In this document: one piece after another, positions 61,408-64,000 of the stretch
How the letters are laid out: every line of letters starts with the position of its first letter
Position numbering within the stretch: position 1 is the first letter of the stretch
Source of the DNA: Ooceraea biroi
Lineage: Eukaryota > Arthropoda > Insecta > Hymenoptera > Formicidae
Length of the DNA: 64,000 nucleotides
Reading direction: 5' to 3'
NCBI RefSeq assembly: GCF_003672135.1
Contig: NC_039513.1
Span: 14,535,591-14,599,590 of the forward strand
The notes under the pieces: model-generated
Seen by the model: only the letters and a program-made list of their open reading frames with translations
What the model was told of the DNA's origin: nothing
The model's database searches: none
Translations under genes and position numbers: made by a program

Positions 61408-64000
61408 TACGTGAGCAATAATTCTTCTCTCGATCCTCTTACATTTTTTTATATTGTTAAACGTTGTTCCGCGTCACACACATGCGCGCGTGCGACAAGT
61501 ATTGATATGAAGACAATAGGGATAATAAAGCCGAATGCGACAATCACGATTAGACATTTTTAGAAAATCCATAAGAAAATAAGAAAGACTCGACTTTCTA
61601 TTCTAGACTGGAATAAGGCGTGGGTTGAGATACCTCATTCCAAAAAACATAATTTACATAACGCTTTAAATATCGTTGGCACGTTAAAGGGCAATGAGGT
61701 CCCAATAAGGATTGAGGGAAAAAGGGTGTCAAAAATAACCAAAAATCAAAATTGGTTGATGGCACGTTAAATACTTTTTTTTTTAAAGTAATCATAATTG
61801 ATATTAAAAGTTGCACCGGTCATTTCAAACTTGGTCTTCGCACCAAAGGCGGCGTACGCTTGGAAGCACTACTTGCGCAAGTAGCTATTAACGACACCGC
61901 GTTCGGACATTACGTCGTTTAACGTTTATTGAAAACGATCCCTTGCAAATGTCAGCCGGAGCGGCGTGGCCCACGGAGAATCGCATTTAAAAATCACATT
62001 CCCGGCCTATTCCCGTCAGTGCAATATTGCCGACCGGCCATTTACGTACAAGAGAGTTTACTTCTGTCAGGCCGCTTAACTGAATTATCGTCGGGCTACT
62101 ACCGGCGACGTAAAATAGAGATACAGGTCGAGACATAAAGTATAAAGCCATACGAGACTTTAGACAGAGCTATCGGGGTGATTGCAGCGGTCTGTACCGT
62201 TATCGGCACCGTCATATGTACCGTCGATGGAATTATGTGCAAATCTCGTTGGCCGCGGAATGTCATTAAATTCGTCACGTTGTGCCGAACGTTGCGCCAG
62301 GATTGCTTACTGCATCGACTAGGAGGAATCCAATCGCATTAGCGAAGGATTCAATCACTGGGCGATAAGTTAGCAAGTGCCGGCAGCCTTATGGTCACTT
62401 TAGAAAACCGTGTTATAAGAAAGAAAGCGCGACTCTCACGCGCGACGGAGTCATTTAGCATAAAGCGTACGCGCTGATAAATACAATGAACCGGATGCTG
62501 CAAACTTAGAAATATTACTTTCGACCATTTCGATGCGCTAAGTATGTTTCTTGAGTTTTACGGTTTTTAAGACAATTTATCTTGTTTATTACGACAAAGT
62601 AAAATAAATGTAGTTAATATCATATTGAATTCCATCTTTGATCGTCAAGTCTAATTGTAAGCGTCCGAGTTCATTAATGTCATTCATTTCATGAACCGGC
62701 TTTAAGTTACGAGCTTTCCATGATTTACGACATTTTCTTCAACCGATGAAGAACAGAATATATTGTAACAACTTGCATATACGTTTTATTACAGTACTTT
62801 TTATCAGTAGGTACTGTTACCTAATTTGTACTAATTTAGCTCTACTAATTGCTTTCCGTCTTAGGATATGCATTCTCTGGTTATGATCTTGCTGCAGCTC
62901 CGATTATGTAATTCCATGCGAATCTATGTAGTAGCCTTAAAACGCTCACCGTTATCTTATGTCTTATGTTGACGATCTTACTACGCTGAATTACGAGTGC
63001 AACTACTTAACATATTGAAATGAAGCAATACCAGCAAAATAAATGATTATTTATATTTTGCAGATGCAATCCGATTACAGCAGGTTCCTGTATGATAGAA
63101 AAGCACGTACTGTTATAAAATTAGAATACTAAACGCGGCATAGAAATACATGTATGTCATCGATCGAAAATGCAGCGATAAGCGGGAAGCCGAGTGTTTC
63201 CTGTTTACTCCGATATGTTGAGTTGCATTTAGAAAGCTGATCTAGCCGCGGCAACAAAATGGTTGCTTGGAAAAAATACTTTTTCGCTGCGTTGTCGCAC
63301 ATGAGCGCGACTATTTACGCGCGCGAGACGATACGCGCGTTTATCTCAAAAGCTCGAAACACGTTTGCCGATGCTGATATAAAATCTCCGCTTATCGCCA
63401 GCTCGCTAAAAATAATATTCCTAACTATCAGAGCGTATTTGTATTTTGCGAATAATCGACATGACTCTATCATTTACATGTCTTTCCGATTCGATTTACT
63501 AACTAGAACATACGCGATAGCTTCGTTTCGTGGTGACGACTACATTTTTTAATTCTGTGCACGCAATTGGTCAATTCGCTGTTGGACACAGCAATAAAAA
63601 AGATGATAGTTCAATTTACTTTTATTTTATTTTTTTATCTATATTTTATTTTATTATTTTTAATTATATTTTTCCAAACATCTTAACCATGTTTTTTCAC
63701 AATTTAGGATTAATTTTTTTCGCTTTCATATCCGACTTCACATTTCTGGTCTCTCGCATGTTCTCAAAAGTTCACAGATTAATGAAAAATTTATAAGCTG
63801 TCTAATCAAGCACGTCCACCGCGGAGAAGCCTTCTGCACTTTTTTGTTTTGCATAACCGACGAACGAGTCGTAAACGCTTCTTCTTGATTATCTTCTTTA
63901 TTATTTGGAAGCTTACCAGAGAATTAATATTCATGCATAATGAGAGATACACGCCGCGGGTGGTAAATCAGCCAAGCTTGGAAATTTTCTCGGCTATTTA
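61408..64000. other. non-coding, mostly AT-rich
   Basis: No gene recognised. Open frames at 63259-63552 and 63530-63796 (plus) are AT-driven and rich in Phe/Ile/Tyr. 61.6-61.8 kb has a minus-strand frame of 72 codons without motif. Confidence 0.4.

Overview
This is an insect nuclear window that is almost entirely non-protein-coding. The insect assignment is firm: positions 17041-17122 hold a mir-276 hairpin with both mature arms intact. A hymenopteran source, perhaps an ant, is only inferred from abundant CpG, many (GA)n/(CT)n microsatellites and the alternation of CpG-rich and AT-rich blocks. There are no operons, rRNA, tRNA or CRISPR arrays. Most long open frames lie in GC-rich or purine/pyrimidine-biased DNA and are not genes.

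Layout. 1-17 kb: CpG-rich blocks (about 1-1,300, 5,280-6,150, 8,480-8,960, 12,050-12,850, 15,640-16,850) separated by AT-rich DNA. This part holds two pairs of diverged direct repeats (9.7/9.9 kb and 13.04/13.26 kb) and a perfect 17-bp-arm palindrome (16,381). 17 kb: mir-276, plus strand. 18.7 kb: a protein-like 3' coding fragment on the minus strand, broken by a frame change. 23-28 kb: two minus-strand exon candidates, the better one (27,325-27,514) with an ATG, a clean donor site and a GC-rich upstream flank. 33.4-34.9 kb: the most unusual place. It has one splice-bounded exon of a UPF0489 (C5orf22-like) protein and two further partial copies of that exon in the opposite orientation. One copy is split by a 286-bp insertion with a 14-bp target duplication. 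Next to them lies an internally deleted pogo-like transposase remnant ending in a PHD-like zinc finger. 37.4-37.8 kb: an unrecognised minus-strand coding-like exon. 38-54 kb: non-coding DNA with microsatellites, cruciform-type inverted repeats and a 31-bp tandem duplication. 54.3-54.6 kb: another minus-strand coding-like exon with a strong acceptor. 57.4-57.85 kb: a purine-only-like strand. 57.9-60.5 kb: CpG-rich DNA. 60.5-64 kb: mostly AT-rich DNA with one small ORF.

How it fits together. The window reads as the neighbourhood of a microRNA gene plus isolated exons of widely spaced minus-strand genes, with one transposon-driven rearrangement hotspot. I see no multi-gene system. Protein-level assignments by family are secure only for the UPF0489 exon and probable for the pogo remnant. 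The other exon calls rest on splice sites and codon-like composition.
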